Shown: one piece after another, positions 1 through 9,460 of the stretch
How the letters are laid out: each line of letters opens with the position of its first letter
Numbering within the stretch: position 1 is the first letter of the stretch
Virus record (IMG/VR): IMGVR_UViG_3300027714_000085
Location: 1 to 28,431 of that record
Strand: one strand, 5' to 3'
DNA length: 28,431 nt
Origin: a virus
Translations under genes and position numbers: made by a program
The notes under the pieces: generated by a model
What the model was told of the DNA's origin: nothing
Databases searched by the model: none
Seen by the model: only the letters and a program-made list of their open reading frames with translations

Positions 1-378
1 GTAGCCTTTAACTATTATGATGATGTCAGTCTAGCTTGGTTGGTATTGCTACCAAACATTGGTCTCGATCCTTATTATGAATGGGCATTAACGCAAAGAG
101 ATCTTGAATCGTGGCTAAAAAAGAAATACGGTAGCATAGCAACTGCTCAATCAACAATATTATTTTATGAGCATAGTTCAAAAAACATTACAATATCAGC
201 TGATACATATAATCATAACACTACTCTAACACACATCACCGGTGGTGACTATAGCCAAGTAGATGCTTATACTTATTATGATAGAGTTAATGAAAACAAC
301 AGACATATTAAATTAATTGATAGACAATTTGTTGGTTCTATTCCAGCACAACTAAAGAATTTATTTAACAGTAGTTAA
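1..378 (+). CDS. gp53: Baseplate wedge protein gp53, 5'-truncated by window edge
   Basis: The frame is open from base 1 to the TAA at 376-378, giving about 125 residues of a protein whose start lies upstream of the window. The sequence LLPNIGLDPYYEW, with SLAWL just before it, matches the conserved N-terminal core of T4-type gp53 (a short helix ending in Asn, then D-P-[FY]-Y-[DE]-W). In T4, gp53 joins neighbouring baseplate wedges around the hub. The C-terminal part here carries a YYDRVNENNRHIKL stretch and ends in QLKNLFNSS. A TTG at 40-42 could be read as a start, but the conserved gp53 motif is already under way there, so it is an internal codon. The next gene begins two bases after the stop. 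The assignment rests on motif memory and on the unbroken run of baseplate genes that follows. Confidence 0.84.
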   Translation, partial: VAFNYYDDVSLAWLVLLPNIGLDPYYEWALTQRDLESWLKKKYGSIATAQSTILFYEHSSKNITISADTYNHNTTLTHITGGDYSQVDAYTYYDRVNENNRHIKLIDRQFVGSIPAQLKNLFNSS

Positions 379-380
379 TT

Positions 381-1718
381 ATGGCACAACCAGGCAATCT
401 TGAAATAATAACACTATCTATATATTCACTGGATGCTGCCGGTAGCATTACAGATATGGATGATTTATCTGACCAATATGTTCATTGTATGTTAATGCAG
501 TCTATTTTTGATAGCTCGATTAGATTAAATATTGTAATGAGTGAATCAAAAGGTAGTTTAACAAGATTCAATAAAGTTGGATTTCAAGGACAAGAATTTG
601 TAAAATGCGTCGTTAGAACACCAGAACATCGGACAATTGATTTAGATTTCTGGGTTGAAAATATTGAAGGGATTGAATTTTCTGATAAGCAACAATCAAC
701 ATCATTAGTTTTGAAGTGTGTAACAAAAGAAAATTTGATTAGTGTTTATCAAAGCGTTAATCAAGCATTTAAAAGTACATACCCTAGAGCAATTAATAGT
801 ATTTTTAAAGATTATATTATAACTCCACTTAAATCTAATAAAATGCTGAGCGTTCATGGATCCAGCATCCCATCAATTGTTATTGATGAAGTTGATGATC
901 AATATACACAACAATTTATTATTCCGGGCTTACAACCACTCAGCGCTATTAAATGGTGTACTCGTAGGACTTTTGGAAGTAGTACGCAAAAAAGAAATGT
1001 TGGATTGAAAAACGGATCTAATACTTGGGTATTTTATCAGGATTGTGATGATTATCATTATAGAAATTTAGAATATTTAATAGCTAATAATAAGAAAAAA
1101 GCAAAGACACTTATATATGGTGCAATGGACGCTGAAAGTGATTCAAAGAAAGAAAATTGGGATATAAAAGTTAAAACCCTAAAAGATATTGAAGGTATGG
1201 ATAATAGTCATAATAGTAATCACGGTATATATGCAAATAAAGTTAGAGCTATAGATTATTTTAAAAAGACATATAGAGATGTTAGATATAATTATGTTGA
1301 TGATTTTGAAAGGTTTGAGACATTGGGAAAAAGAACAGTTATAGATACGGGGTTTGCAGACTCTTTTGTAAAATCAAATTGGACTGAATTGTTTTTCAAA
1401 GACACAACAAAATTTGGAGGTGCTGTTGGGCAGGGCTATGAGCATGTGCGTGGCCGTAGAAAAGGGTGGTACCATCAATTATTTAACATGAAATGTAAAT
1501 TAACATTAGAAGGAAACCTAGATTGGAAACCTGGAGAAGTTATTAGTTTAGATGTACCAGAGCAATCAGCTACAACAGTAGAGTCCGGAGATAGAGTAGA
1601 TACCAAGTTTAGTGGTCATTGGCTTATAGATACAGTTGTGCATTCTTGGAGTAAAGAAAATCATGAAACTACATTAGAGTTGTTAAAAGATAGTGTGGCT
1701 AATGCAACAGGAGCTTAA
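381..1718 (+). CDS. Baseplate hub protein, gp27-like
   Basis: This 445-residue protein starts at ATG 381, two bases after the gp53 stop, without a clear Shine-Dalgarno. The first half (QSIFDSSIRLNIVMSESKG, then DFWVENIEGIEF) resembles the beta-rich tube domains of the gp27/gp44 hub family. The C-terminal stretch around residues 385-435 (WKPGEVISLDVPEQ, then GHWLIDTVVHSWSKENHETT) has the layout common in late-control/gp44-type hub proteins, with a final domain that orders loading requirements, 'W.I..V.H.[WF]SK...T.L'. In T4, gp27 forms the trimeric adaptor between the sixfold tail tube and the gp5 spike. The position directly upstream of a gp5 gene supports that role. T4 gp27 is 391 residues, so this is somewhat longer. 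No single signature residue proves the family, so the assignment is partly from gene order. Confidence 0.7.
   Translation: MAQPGNLEIITLSIYSLDAAGSITDMDDLSDQYVHCMLMQSIFDSSIRLNIVMSESKGSLTRFNKVGFQGQEFVKCVVRTPEHRTIDLDFWVENIEGIEFSDKQQSTSLVLKCVTKENLISVYQSVNQAFKSTYPRAINSIFKDYIITPLKSNKMLSVHGSSIPSIVIDEVDDQYTQQFIIPGLQPLSAIKWCTRRTFGSSTQKRNVGLKNGSNTWVFYQDCDDYHYRNLEYLIANNKKKAKTLIYGAMDAESDSKKENWDIKVKTLKDIEGMDNSHNSNHGIYANKVRAIDYFKKTYRDVRYNYVDDFERFETLGKRTVIDTGFADSFVKSNWTELFFKDTTKFGGAVGQGYEHVRGRRKGWYHQLFNMKCKLTLEGNLDWKPGEVISLDVPEQSATTVESGDRVDTKFSGHWLIDTVVHSWSKENHETTLELLKDSVANATGA
1709..1713 (+). promoter_or_regulatory. Ribosome binding site of the gp5 gene
   Basis: AGGAG lies inside the last codons of the hub gene, seven bases before ATG 1721. 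It supports that start over any later Met codon and suggests independent initiation rather than pure coupling. Confidence 0.65.
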
Positions 1719-1720
1719 TA

Positions 1721-3184
1721 ATGACTGATCTTAATAAATCAACTGGCATTCTACAAACATTACAACATTTTGTAGGTGTTGTAGAAGATCGAAACGATCC
1801 ATTAAACGTCGGTAGAGTTAGAGTCCGGTGCTTTGGTATCCATACAGAAAATAAAGACAAAATCCCAACAAATATGTTACCTTGGGCGATGCCTGTCATG
1901 CCTTTTAATAGCGCATCGATAAGTGGTATTGGTATTAGTCCAACTGGTCCTGTTGAAGGGACATGGGTATTTGGATTATTCTTAGATGGATCTGATTTAC
2001 AACAACCAGTTGTTCTAGGAACAATGATTGGGATGCCCGAAGAAAAAATTCCAAAGACTGTTGGATTCTCAGATCCCGCTGGAATCTATCCTAAAGAAAA
2101 ATATTTAAAACAAAGCGATGTTAATAAACTTGCTAGAGGAGAAAGTGCTTGGGGTGAAGAATCTTTAGCACAAAAGCAAGATGGTAGAACTACTGAAATA
2201 CCTACAGCAGTTCCTCCTATTGCTAAAGAGGTAAGACCATTAGATGGCCCTGTGCAACTAAATGGTACTGCTGTTTTGGGAGATCCTAAAACCAATGTCT
2301 ATGGTGTTAAAGCTGGTTCATTTTATTATAGAAATAGATGGGACGAACCTAATCCTAGAGTAGGTGGGCAAGCAAGTGATACTTGTTTTACAGACGATAC
2401 TGGTAAGGGACAGCCTTGGGAAGGTAGAGAAGGTACTAAGCCTGGCAAATCTACTTATCCTCGTAACCATGTCTATTCTACCGAGTCTGGTCATATTATG
2501 GAATATGATGATACTCCTAATGCAGAAAGAATACATCAGTATCATACAAAAGGTACATTCTATGAGATACAACCAGATGGTTCAAGAGTAACAAAGGTTG
2601 TTGGCGATGATTATCAAATCTATATGAAGGGGCAGAATGTTGTTGTTGAAGGCAACATGAACCTTACAGTAAAGGGCGATGTTAGATTGTTTGTTGAAAG
2701 TAATCTATATCAAGAAGTAAAAGGCGATTATCATCTACGTGTTGATGGAGATATGGTAACAAAGATTCAAGGTAACGAACAAAAGATTGTATTGACAAAT
2801 AAAGCAACACAAATCAATAAAGATAGAAGTACGAGAATTACTGGAAATGATAAACATGAAGTGGTTGGTGATACTGCACGGTTATTTAAAGGGACGTCAA
2901 ATACTATTCATCAATCCAACGTTGATACAAATATAACAGGATTTAAGAGACAGAAAATGTCTAAATCATTTACTTCAAGCACCGGAGGTAATACTAATTT
3001 TGTTGTTCAGGGTGATACAACCATTAAATCAACAAGTAATGTCAACATTCATACAAAGTCTGGTTTGAATATGGATTCTGTGTTAGATACTACTATCGAT
3101 ACACCTACTAAATTTTTGGTAGGGGATAATACATTGCCTGCAAACACAGTAATCAAATCAACTAGAATAGACTTAAACCCATGA
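1721..3184 (+). CDS. gp5: Baseplate spike/hub protein gp5 without lysozyme domain
   Basis: This is a 487-residue spike protein. Residues about 17-104 form the gp5/VgrG-type OB-fold: GVVEDRNDPLNVGRVRVRC, then LPWAMPVM and a closing DLQQPVVLGTMIG. Residues 257-290 hold the conserved linker GHIMEYDDTPNAERI-QYH-KGTFYEI seen in gp5 and VgrG proteins. From about 293 onward there is an eight-residue V-x-G type repeat (NLTVKGDVRLFVE, DYHLRVDGDMVTKIQGN), typical of the triple-stranded beta-helix needle. T4 gp5 is 575 residues with a lysozyme domain between OB-fold and needle. Here the intervening residues 105-255 show no Glu/Asp/Thr T4-lysozyme signature. The protein should form the membrane-piercing needle below the hub. 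Its stop TGA overlaps the next start as ATGA. Confidence 0.88.
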   Translation: MTDLNKSTGILQTLQHFVGVVEDRNDPLNVGRVRVRCFGIHTENKDKIPTNMLPWAMPVMPFNSASISGIGISPTGPVEGTWVFGLFLDGSDLQQPVVLGTMIGMPEEKIPKTVGFSDPAGIYPKEKYLKQSDVNKLARGESAWGEESLAQKQDGRTTEIPTAVPPIAKEVRPLDGPVQLNGTAVLGDPKTNVYGVKAGSFYYRNRWDEPNPRVGGQASDTCFTDDTGKGQPWEGREGTKPGKSTYPRNHVYSTESGHIMEYDDTPNAERIHQYHTKGTFYEIQPDGSRVTKVVGDDYQIYMKGQNVVVEGNMNLTVKGDVRLFVESNLYQEVKGDYHLRVDGDMVTKIQGNEQKIVLTNKATQINKDRSTRITGNDKHEVVGDTARLFKGTSNTIHQSNVDTNITGFKRQKMSKSFTSSTGGNTNFVVQGDTTIKSTSNVNIHTKSGLNMDSVLDTTIDTPTKFLVGDNTLPANTVIKSTRIDLNP

Positions 3185-4533
3185 TGGATATTGCAGCTTA
3201 TCAAGATCAATTAGTCAACAGCGGTGTTGATCAAAAGTTACAAGACATTGCTATTACAACCAAATTAAAGATGGCGGCGGTAGAAGCACTTGATATAGCT
3301 GCCGGCGACCCTTCGGACCTCTTTGCAATTACTAATGATGCATTTGAAGCAATTAAATCCGGAGGTGAAAGTTTGCTTGATCAAGCTGCTGCTTTACAGC
3401 CTAAACTTCCCAAGCTACAAGATATGATGGGTGAAGTACTATCTGGTGCTCCTTCTGCAAGTTTATCATCATTATTAGAAAAAGCTGGTGGCGCCGCAGC
3501 TGGTCTTCCTAGTGTTGCTTCTCTTTCAAGTGGTGCTCTTGGATCGTTAACAGTACCCAATATTGGAGGACTTAGTGCTGCTGCAGCACAAGTTGCCGGC
3601 CAAGTTACAGGAGATGCTTCTGGTGCAATTCCAGGAGCTAGCTTTATTACAAATGCGGCTGGAGGATTACAAAAAGCATTGACTGTTCCATCACTATCTG
3701 CAGGATCTTTACCGGCTATACCAGATATTACTTCAGGTGGATTTGATCCAGGATCGTTGATTCCAAATATTGAATTTGACACCGTCCCGGAATTTGATGA
3801 AGATGGTATACAAATTGGTGAAAAGATTATTGCTATTAAATTAGGTAAGCCGGCAATAGTACCAGTACAAGATGCTGTAAACGACGCAATACCAGATCCA
3901 GTTAAATTAAAAGAAGTAGCACCGACAGCAAAGAATATCTTTCTATCAGATGTTGGTATACTTGCTTCGCTAAGTAGATCAATGATAAATACTTTTGATG
4001 GGCCTGTAACTACAGAAGTAGTAGAGGATCCTGTTACAGGTGAAAATATTGTTTATGAAACACAAGTAGATGAAGATGGAGAATCGGTAATGGTACCGTC
4101 CGGATTTCCATCTCAAGCAGAATTTAACGCTGCCTACGATCAAGGTCGAAAAGCTGCTGTTGGACATGTACAGAAATTATTAGGACAGTTAAAAACAGGT
4201 ACCGGAGAAAATACAACAGCGTTTCAAGATACAGCTAAACTTTTAAGTAATATATTACCAGTAGCTGCTGACTTGATCAAGCCTCCTTTGCCTACTAAGG
4301 CACCAGGTAAGGCTCGTGTTTTTCAGCTTGATCCAGTAACAGGGGCATCGGTTAACCAAGAGAATCTAATGAATGTAATAAGTAATCTCGCAGTAGCAAC
4401 AGAAGCTGCAAAACCTGGTTTGAATGCAAATATCAAGAAACTTGATAAAAGCACTACGAGCTTTTTCAATCAAATGGGTAAACCCTTACCACCTGGATCA
4501 GAGCCACCTTCATTTAATGAGGATCAAAATTAA
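3181..4533 (+). CDS. Unrecognised structural protein between gp5 and gp25, Ala/Gly/Ser-rich
   Basis: I do not recognise this 450-residue protein. Its ATG at 3181 overlaps the gp5 stop (ATGA), which suggests translational coupling; a second ATG at 3184 is equally possible. Residues 1-60 look alpha-helical (KLQDIAITTKLKMAAVEAL). Residues about 75-205 are rich in Ala, Gly, Ser and Pro, with short repeated phrases such as LPSVASLSSGALGSL and VPSLSAGSLPAIPDI, and look flexible. Residues 205-330 are acidic and more ordered (EDPVTGENIVYETQVDEDGE). The C-terminus (LDPVTGASVNQENLMNVISNL) is again helical and ends in a Pro-rich tail. There is no signal peptide or membrane segment. Its place inside the hub/wedge cluster makes a virion protein attached to hub or needle likely, but no function is assigned. 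Confidence 0.82.
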   Translation: MMDIAAYQDQLVNSGVDQKLQDIAITTKLKMAAVEALDIAAGDPSDLFAITNDAFEAIKSGGESLLDQAAALQPKLPKLQDMMGEVLSGAPSASLSSLLEKAGGAAAGLPSVASLSSGALGSLTVPNIGGLSAAAAQVAGQVTGDASGAIPGASFITNAAGGLQKALTVPSLSAGSLPAIPDITSGGFDPGSLIPNIEFDTVPEFDEDGIQIGEKIIAIKLGKPAIVPVQDAVNDAIPDPVKLKEVAPTAKNIFLSDVGILASLSRSMINTFDGPVTTEVVEDPVTGENIVYETQVDEDGESVMVPSGFPSQAEFNAAYDQGRKAAVGHVQKLLGQLKTGTGENTTAFQDTAKLLSNILPVAADLIKPPLPTKAPGKARVFQLDPVTGASVNQENLMNVISNLAVATEAAKPGLNANIKKLDKSTTSFFNQMGKPLPPGSEPPSFNEDQN

Positions 4534-4956
4534 ATGAGTAAATTAGGACAACTAACAGAATTAACAAAACATAATCTAGAATTTTTTTCTGATATGTTTA
4601 CTGATTTTTCTCGTCATGCTGTAACTGGAGAGTTGAATAGAAAAACAAATGAAAATGCTGTTAAACAATCTGTTAAAAATTTACTACTCACTAATAAGTA
4701 TGAGCGGTTGTTTAATCCGGACATAGGCTCTAATCTTAAGGGTATATTGTTTGAAAACATGACTCCGCTATTGCCTCAAATATTAAATGATTACATTGGT
4801 GATGTGTTTGATAATTATGAACCAAGAGCTGATTTCTTATTTGCTGACATGAGTTTTGATCATGATAGAAACGGGGCATCAATTGATGTCCATTTTACTA
4901 TAATAAATAGCCAGGTACAAGCAACATTACCAATATATATAGAAAGGACTAGATAA
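4534..4956 (+). CDS. gp25: Baseplate wedge protein gp25 (GPW/gp25 family)
   Basis: This 140-residue protein is close to the 132 residues of T4 gp25. The core features of the family are present: an N-terminal segment with NENAVKQSVKNLLLTN, followed by RLFNPDIGSNLKGILFEN and the diagnostic E-P-R motif at residues 96-98 (NYEPRADF). The end of the chain is beta-rich (IDVHFTIINSQVQATLPIYI). gp25 is the conserved wedge protein that, with gp6, gp7 and gp53, forms the inner ring. Through its sheath-like fold it is thought to start sheath polymerisation and contraction. The ATG directly follows the preceding TAA, so translation is probably coupled. Good family match with no irregularities. Confidence 0.93.
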   Translation: MSKLGQLTELTKHNLEFFSDMFTDFSRHAVTGELNRKTNENAVKQSVKNLLLTNKYERLFNPDIGSNLKGILFENMTPLLPQILNDYIGDVFDNYEPRADFLFADMSFDHDRNGASIDVHFTIINSQVQATLPIYIERTR

Positions 4957-4957
4957 A

Positions 4958-6772
4958 ATGGCTGCCAATACAGAATTTTCGGTTGCCAACTTAGAATTTG
5001 ATACTATCAAATCAAATCTGCAAACATTCCTTGAAGGACAAGCTGTTTTTGCAGATTATAATTTTGCTGGTTCCTCTCTAAATGTTTTGCTTGATGTGCT
5101 CGCGTACAACACTTATTACAACAACGTATATTTAAATCATGTTGCAACCGAGATGTTTCTTGATAGTGCGCAACTTAGAGATAGTGTTTATTCTATTGCA
5201 AAGACACTAAACTATTTGCCTAGATCGTACAGATCGGCAGTTGGTTTTGTTAACATAAATGTTAACCCATCCTCTAATCCACATCAAATAACTATTCCTA
5301 GACTAACATCATTTACGTCTACTCTTGGGGATAATACATATACATTTTCAACCAATACTGATATAATTGTATACTCCAACAATAGTTATCTAGCATCTAA
5401 TGTTGCGATCTATGAAGGAGAACTTGTTCAAGAAGCATTCTTGATTACTAATACATCACCTAACACACAACAGACGTATATTAATAATTTTGATTTAGAT
5501 TTAACTAGCTTAACAGTTAAAGTAAGAACATCTAATACAGATAGTACTAACAGCGAATATACACGTGCAAATAGTTTGTTTAGTCTTACTGGTACAAGTA
5601 ATGTATATTTTGTAGAACCTTCTACTAATGGTAGCTACAAAGTGGTGTTTGGTAATGGAGTGTTTGGTAGACAATTGGCTAATAATAATCTTGTAGAGTT
5701 AACATATCGTGTTTCTTCTGGCACAGATCCCAATGGCGCAAATAATTTTAGTGCGGCATCTATAGCTGGACACGACGCTGCTATATCATTAGTAACTAGA
5801 GCAACAAACGGTGCAGTGAATCAGAACTTAGATGATATTAAGTTTTCAGCACCAAGAGCGCTGGCTGTTCAAGAGAGAGCAGTAACTAAACAAGATTATA
5901 TAACATTAACACAAAACGAGTTTAATGATGTATCTTCAATGCACGTATATGATGGTGCGGATGAACCAGTTCCTCAGTTTGGTGTTGTTAAATTAGCAAT
6001 AAGAAGCTCCTCATATGATGTTCTACCCTCTGCATTAAAAACTCAAATTATTAATTTCTTAAAGCCTAAAATGCCGATTGGAATTAGAGGAGAAGTTATA
6101 GATTCTGATTTCATTAATGTGGTAATTGACACAACAGTTAAGTTTGATAAAAATGATACTCAAAAGACATTAGGTCAAATACAAACTTTGGTTTCTAATA
6201 CAATAAGTACTTTTAATACAGATAACCTTGATAAATTTGATGCAGCACTCCGTAAAAGTAAATTAATTGAAAAGGTTAATGAGACTGACGGATCTATTGT
6301 TAGTAATGAAGTTCGTGTTAGAATGACTAAAGATATTGAGCCACAAGGTGAAGTTCCTTATACTAAAACTCTAGAATTTAATAATGCATTGAAAGCAGAT
6401 AATCCAGTAGATCAATTAACTCAAGATGCTTATATCTCGTTATCTACTCCAGCCATTACATCAGAATCATTTGTATTTAATAATATTAATGGTGCTTTTT
6501 TAAGAGATAATGGTGGTGGGGCATTGCAAGTTGTAACTGCTAGTGATGATGATCTTGTTGTTCTAAGCAGTAATGTTGGGACAGTGAATTATACAACAGG
6601 ATCAATATCATTGCAATCACTAAGTATTAATTCATATTCTACTGGAGCTACGTCTGGTTCTTTAAAAGTTTACGCTACACCTAAGGACGATGATGTTAGT
6701 GGTGCAAGAAACGATGTTGTTAGAATAAGAACAGCTGACACAACCGTTGCTGTTACTGAATTGAGATTGTAA
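4958..6772 (+). CDS. gp6: Baseplate wedge protein gp6 (baseplate J family)
   Basis: This is a 604-residue protein (T4 gp6 is 660). The N-terminus, FAGSSLNVLLDVLAYNTYYNN followed by VATEMFLDSAQLRDSVYSIAK, is the classic gp6/baseplate-J opening, in which the protein reads a minimal monomer unit and aligns helices for dimerisation. Residues 231-237 (FGNGVFG) and the following VELTYRVSSG are the conserved turn of the J-type beta domain. The segment VTKQDYITLTQNEFNDV is also typical. Two gp6 copies per wedge clamp gp7 and form the inner baseplate ring. AAAGGA at 4943-4948 lies nine bases before the ATG, supporting this start. The C-terminal about 130 residues are beta-rich and lack a match I recognise. 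Confidence 0.91.
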   Translation: MAANTEFSVANLEFDTIKSNLQTFLEGQAVFADYNFAGSSLNVLLDVLAYNTYYNNVYLNHVATEMFLDSAQLRDSVYSIAKTLNYLPRSYRSAVGFVNINVNPSSNPHQITIPRLTSFTSTLGDNTYTFSTNTDIIVYSNNSYLASNVAIYEGELVQEAFLITNTSPNTQQTYINNFDLDLTSLTVKVRTSNTDSTNSEYTRANSLFSLTGTSNVYFVEPSTNGSYKVVFGNGVFGRQLANNNLVELTYRVSSGTDPNGANNFSAASIAGHDAAISLVTRATNGAVNQNLDDIKFSAPRALAVQERAVTKQDYITLTQNEFNDVSSMHVYDGADEPVPQFGVVKLAIRSSSYDVLPSALKTQIINFLKPKMPIGIRGEVIDSDFINVVIDTTVKFDKNDTQKTLGQIQTLVSNTISTFNTDNLDKFDAALRKSKLIEKVNETDGSIVSNEVRVRMTKDIEPQGEVPYTKTLEFNNALKADNPVDQLTQDAYISLSTPAITSESFVFNNINGAFLRDNGGGALQVVTASDDDLVVLSSNVGTVNYTTGSISLQSLSINSYSTGATSGSLKVYATPKDDDVSGARNDVVRIRTADTTVAVTELRL

Positions 6773-6773
6773 C

Positions 6774-9458
6774 ATGCCCATCCTTAATGATGTTGAAGAC
6801 AACATCTCACCACTTATAGAGCAGCAATTTCCTGAGATATTTCGTGATGATGGGCCTCTTCTTGTTGCGTTTACAAAAGCATATTACGAATACTTAGAAC
6901 AATCAACCAAGGCTTTAGGAATATCTCGAGATTTAATTCAATATACAGATCCCGATCAACTTGTTGGGGACTTTATAACTCATTTCAAAAAGACGTATTT
7001 ATTCAGTATACCAGACGAGAGTTCTGTTGATTTACCTTTCTTAATTAAACACGTATTAGACCTATACAGATCAAAAGGGTCTAAGCGCGCAGTAGAACTG
7101 TTCTTCAAACTCGTTTATGGTAAAAACTCAGACATCTATATTCCAAACGAACACCTATTCAAATTATCTGATGCGGAGTTTGTAACTCCAAGATATATTG
7201 AGTTATATACTTCCGATGGAACAGCGCTAGCAGCATTTCTAGGTAACAAGATTACTGGTGAAACATCTGGTGCTACAGCGTATGTCACATCAATTGTTGA
7301 GACTAATGTTCAAGGTACGTTACTACAAATATTGTTTCTTGAAAACTTGAATGGAAATTTCATCGGCGATGAGCTAATAAGAGATTCAAGCAATACATAT
7401 AGGGTGAGATTAAACGGATCTTTGTCTGGTGTTACGTTTACTGATGCTGGTAATAATTATAGCATTGGCCAAGAACTAATTGTTAGATCCTTGGCTAACA
7501 CGTCTACTCAAGGAGTTGTACGTGTTAAAACTATTAAAGCAGGATCGGGTATTCCTAATGTTTCAATTCAAGTTGGAGGGTCTGGTTATAGTGGCAACTC
7601 TGCCTTATCTAATTTACAAATAAGTAACACCACATTACAAGTTAATAGTATTAGTAATACATATGTTAATGCAGTATATGATGATGCTAATACGTCTCAC
7701 CCGTTAGAAACTCGGCCGGCCAATACGTTTCAAATATACGAGCAAATTTATTCACCAAGAGCTACTATTGAATTTACATCTTCCTCAAATACATTTGTTA
7801 ATACAGTTAATGTAACTTCATATGTAGTAGGTATAAATTCAACAGGAGGGGTTGTTGCTAATGGCAAAGTTTCTGCAATATCGACAACCAATTCTACAAC
7901 GTATACTAATGGTTCTATGATAGTATACGAAAATACCGGTACGTTTAGCTCTGCTGTTGTTAAGCTAAGATTTGCAGAAGACAATGTCGTTAATGCTAGT
8001 TTTAGTACATTTACAAACGGTTATGCAACTGGCACGTTCATAGGACGCCGAGCAAATAACATAGGCATTATAGCTAACAATATGGTGTGGCCGGCAGAGC
8101 CTCAAGGGTTCATTAAGGGCGCTGTATCAAATACTTACGCTGTTATTATCAGTAATAGATCAGGAAACGGAACAAGTGTATCAATAAATTCTGTTGGTAA
8201 TACAGTTAGTACTAATGTATATACAGACTTTATTGGTGATACTGGATCAGGTGGTGTTGTATTTGCAGATACAGTCATTGACGGTTCTAATAGTAATGTT
8301 GCTACACTTGGATATGGATTTTCTAAGTCGGTTCTTGGTAATATCGATGATGTCTTAGACAAATTTCTTACGTATGAAACATCAGAGCTACTAGGAGAGA
8401 TTTCAACTATAACAATAACTAGTTCAGGTAGTGAATATACTGGTGATCCAATTATTTTAGGTCAAAATAAATATGTGGAATCGTTTCATCAAAACGATAT
8501 AGAAATTCTTTATTCCAATAGAGCTGGTACTACTCCTGAAGCAGGAGATATGCTTAGACAATATAGATTAGATCCAACACAAACACTAACATTCAACACA
8601 ACTACTGCAAACAGTTATACTGTTGGGGAAGGAGTAGTTCAAGTTGTTAACTCAACAGTTAATAATTTTGCGCAAGTACGTAGTGTTCCTAATACCTCAA
8701 CGTTGGTGCTAGGTGGTATCGTTCAGAAGACGTCCGGAAGTGCTGTGTATGCAACAGGTTATGGTGCTACATTTACAGCTAATACTATGACAGGATTCTT
8801 ATCTGGACATACTGTTAATACGGTGACGGTTCAATCTAACACAACAGAAAATGTTGTTGCTACAGGCAAGATACTAACAAGTAATACATCAAATAATAGT
8901 TTGTCTGTGAGAATGCATTCTATTGAACATGATTTTTTTGTTAGTAGTACAACTTCAGAGCGACTACAATCTAATAATAACACCAAATCATTTCAAATTA
9001 ATAACATTGGTGGACCACCAAATAATTATAACAGATTTGTAAAAGCAGGTATCAATAGTAATACGTTTGCCAATGTTATAGTTGGTGAAGGGTTAATTGA
9101 TACTGTCTCAATTATAGATTCTGGATTGAGATTTAAAGAAGGTGAAGAATTAACATTTAAAATTGGTGATTCTACTCAAGTAATTAATGGTACAGCTAAT
9201 GTTAATGGAACAGGTATATCAATAGGATATCATAAAACAAATAGTGGTATTCTAGGCGAAAAGTATTTTATACCAGACAACAATTTTTATCAGCAGTTCT
9301 CGTATCAAGTACTATCAGAATTTGAGCTAAATAAATACAAGACGGCCTTAACGGATGTTGTACATACTACTGGATATAAACTCTTTGGTAAGGCTCAAAT
9401 CGAAACCTATAATAGTAAAGCGATAAGTATGGCTAACACCAGTGTAACTCAGGCATAG
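6774..9458 (+). CDS. gp7: Baseplate wedge initiator, gp7-like
   Basis: This 894-residue protein starts one base after the gp6 stop. Residues 14-43 (IEQQFPEIFRDDGPLLVAF, then YYEYLEQ) and residues 65-120 (HFKKTYLFSIP, then VLDLYRSKGSKRAVELFF) match the tail-protein-I-like N-terminus of gp7 in marine T4-like phages. In this family the protein nucleates the wedge and binds gp6, gp8 and gp10. The middle is a chain of small beta domains containing phrases such as GGSGYSGN, ITGETSGATAYVTSI and SGSEYTGDP, which recur in phage baseplate proteins. The C-terminus (FSYQVLSEFELNKYKTAL, then HTTGYKLFGKAQI) is the expected end of this type. T4 gp7 is 1032 residues and shares little outside the N-terminal part, so the gp7 name rests on architecture and gene order. 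Confidence 0.77.
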   Translation: MPILNDVEDNISPLIEQQFPEIFRDDGPLLVAFTKAYYEYLEQSTKALGISRDLIQYTDPDQLVGDFITHFKKTYLFSIPDESSVDLPFLIKHVLDLYRSKGSKRAVELFFKLVYGKNSDIYIPNEHLFKLSDAEFVTPRYIELYTSDGTALAAFLGNKITGETSGATAYVTSIVETNVQGTLLQILFLENLNGNFIGDELIRDSSNTYRVRLNGSLSGVTFTDAGNNYSIGQELIVRSLANTSTQGVVRVKTIKAGSGIPNVSIQVGGSGYSGNSALSNLQISNTTLQVNSISNTYVNAVYDDANTSHPLETRPANTFQIYEQIYSPRATIEFTSSSNTFVNTVNVTSYVVGINSTGGVVANGKVSAISTTNSTTYTNGSMIVYENTGTFSSAVVKLRFAEDNVVNASFSTFTNGYATGTFIGRRANNIGIIANNMVWPAEPQGFIKGAVSNTYAVIISNRSGNGTSVSINSVGNTVSTNVYTDFIGDTGSGGVVFADTVIDGSNSNVATLGYGFSKSVLGNIDDVLDKFLTYETSELLGEISTITITSSGSEYTGDPIILGQNKYVESFHQNDIEILYSNRAGTTPEAGDMLRQYRLDPTQTLTFNTTTANSYTVGEGVVQVVNSTVNNFAQVRSVPNTSTLVLGGIVQKTSGSAVYATGYGATFTANTMTGFLSGHTVNTVTVQSNTTENVVATGKILTSNTSNNSLSVRMHSIEHDFFVSSTTSERLQSNNNTKSFQINNIGGPPNNYNRFVKAGINSNTFANVIVGEGLIDTVSIIDSGLRFKEGEELTFKIGDSTQVINGTANVNGTGISIGYHKTNSGILGEKYFIPDNNFYQQFSYQVLSEFELNKYKTALTDVVHTTGYKLFGKAQIETYNSKAISMANTSVTQA

Positions 9459-9460
9459 AG

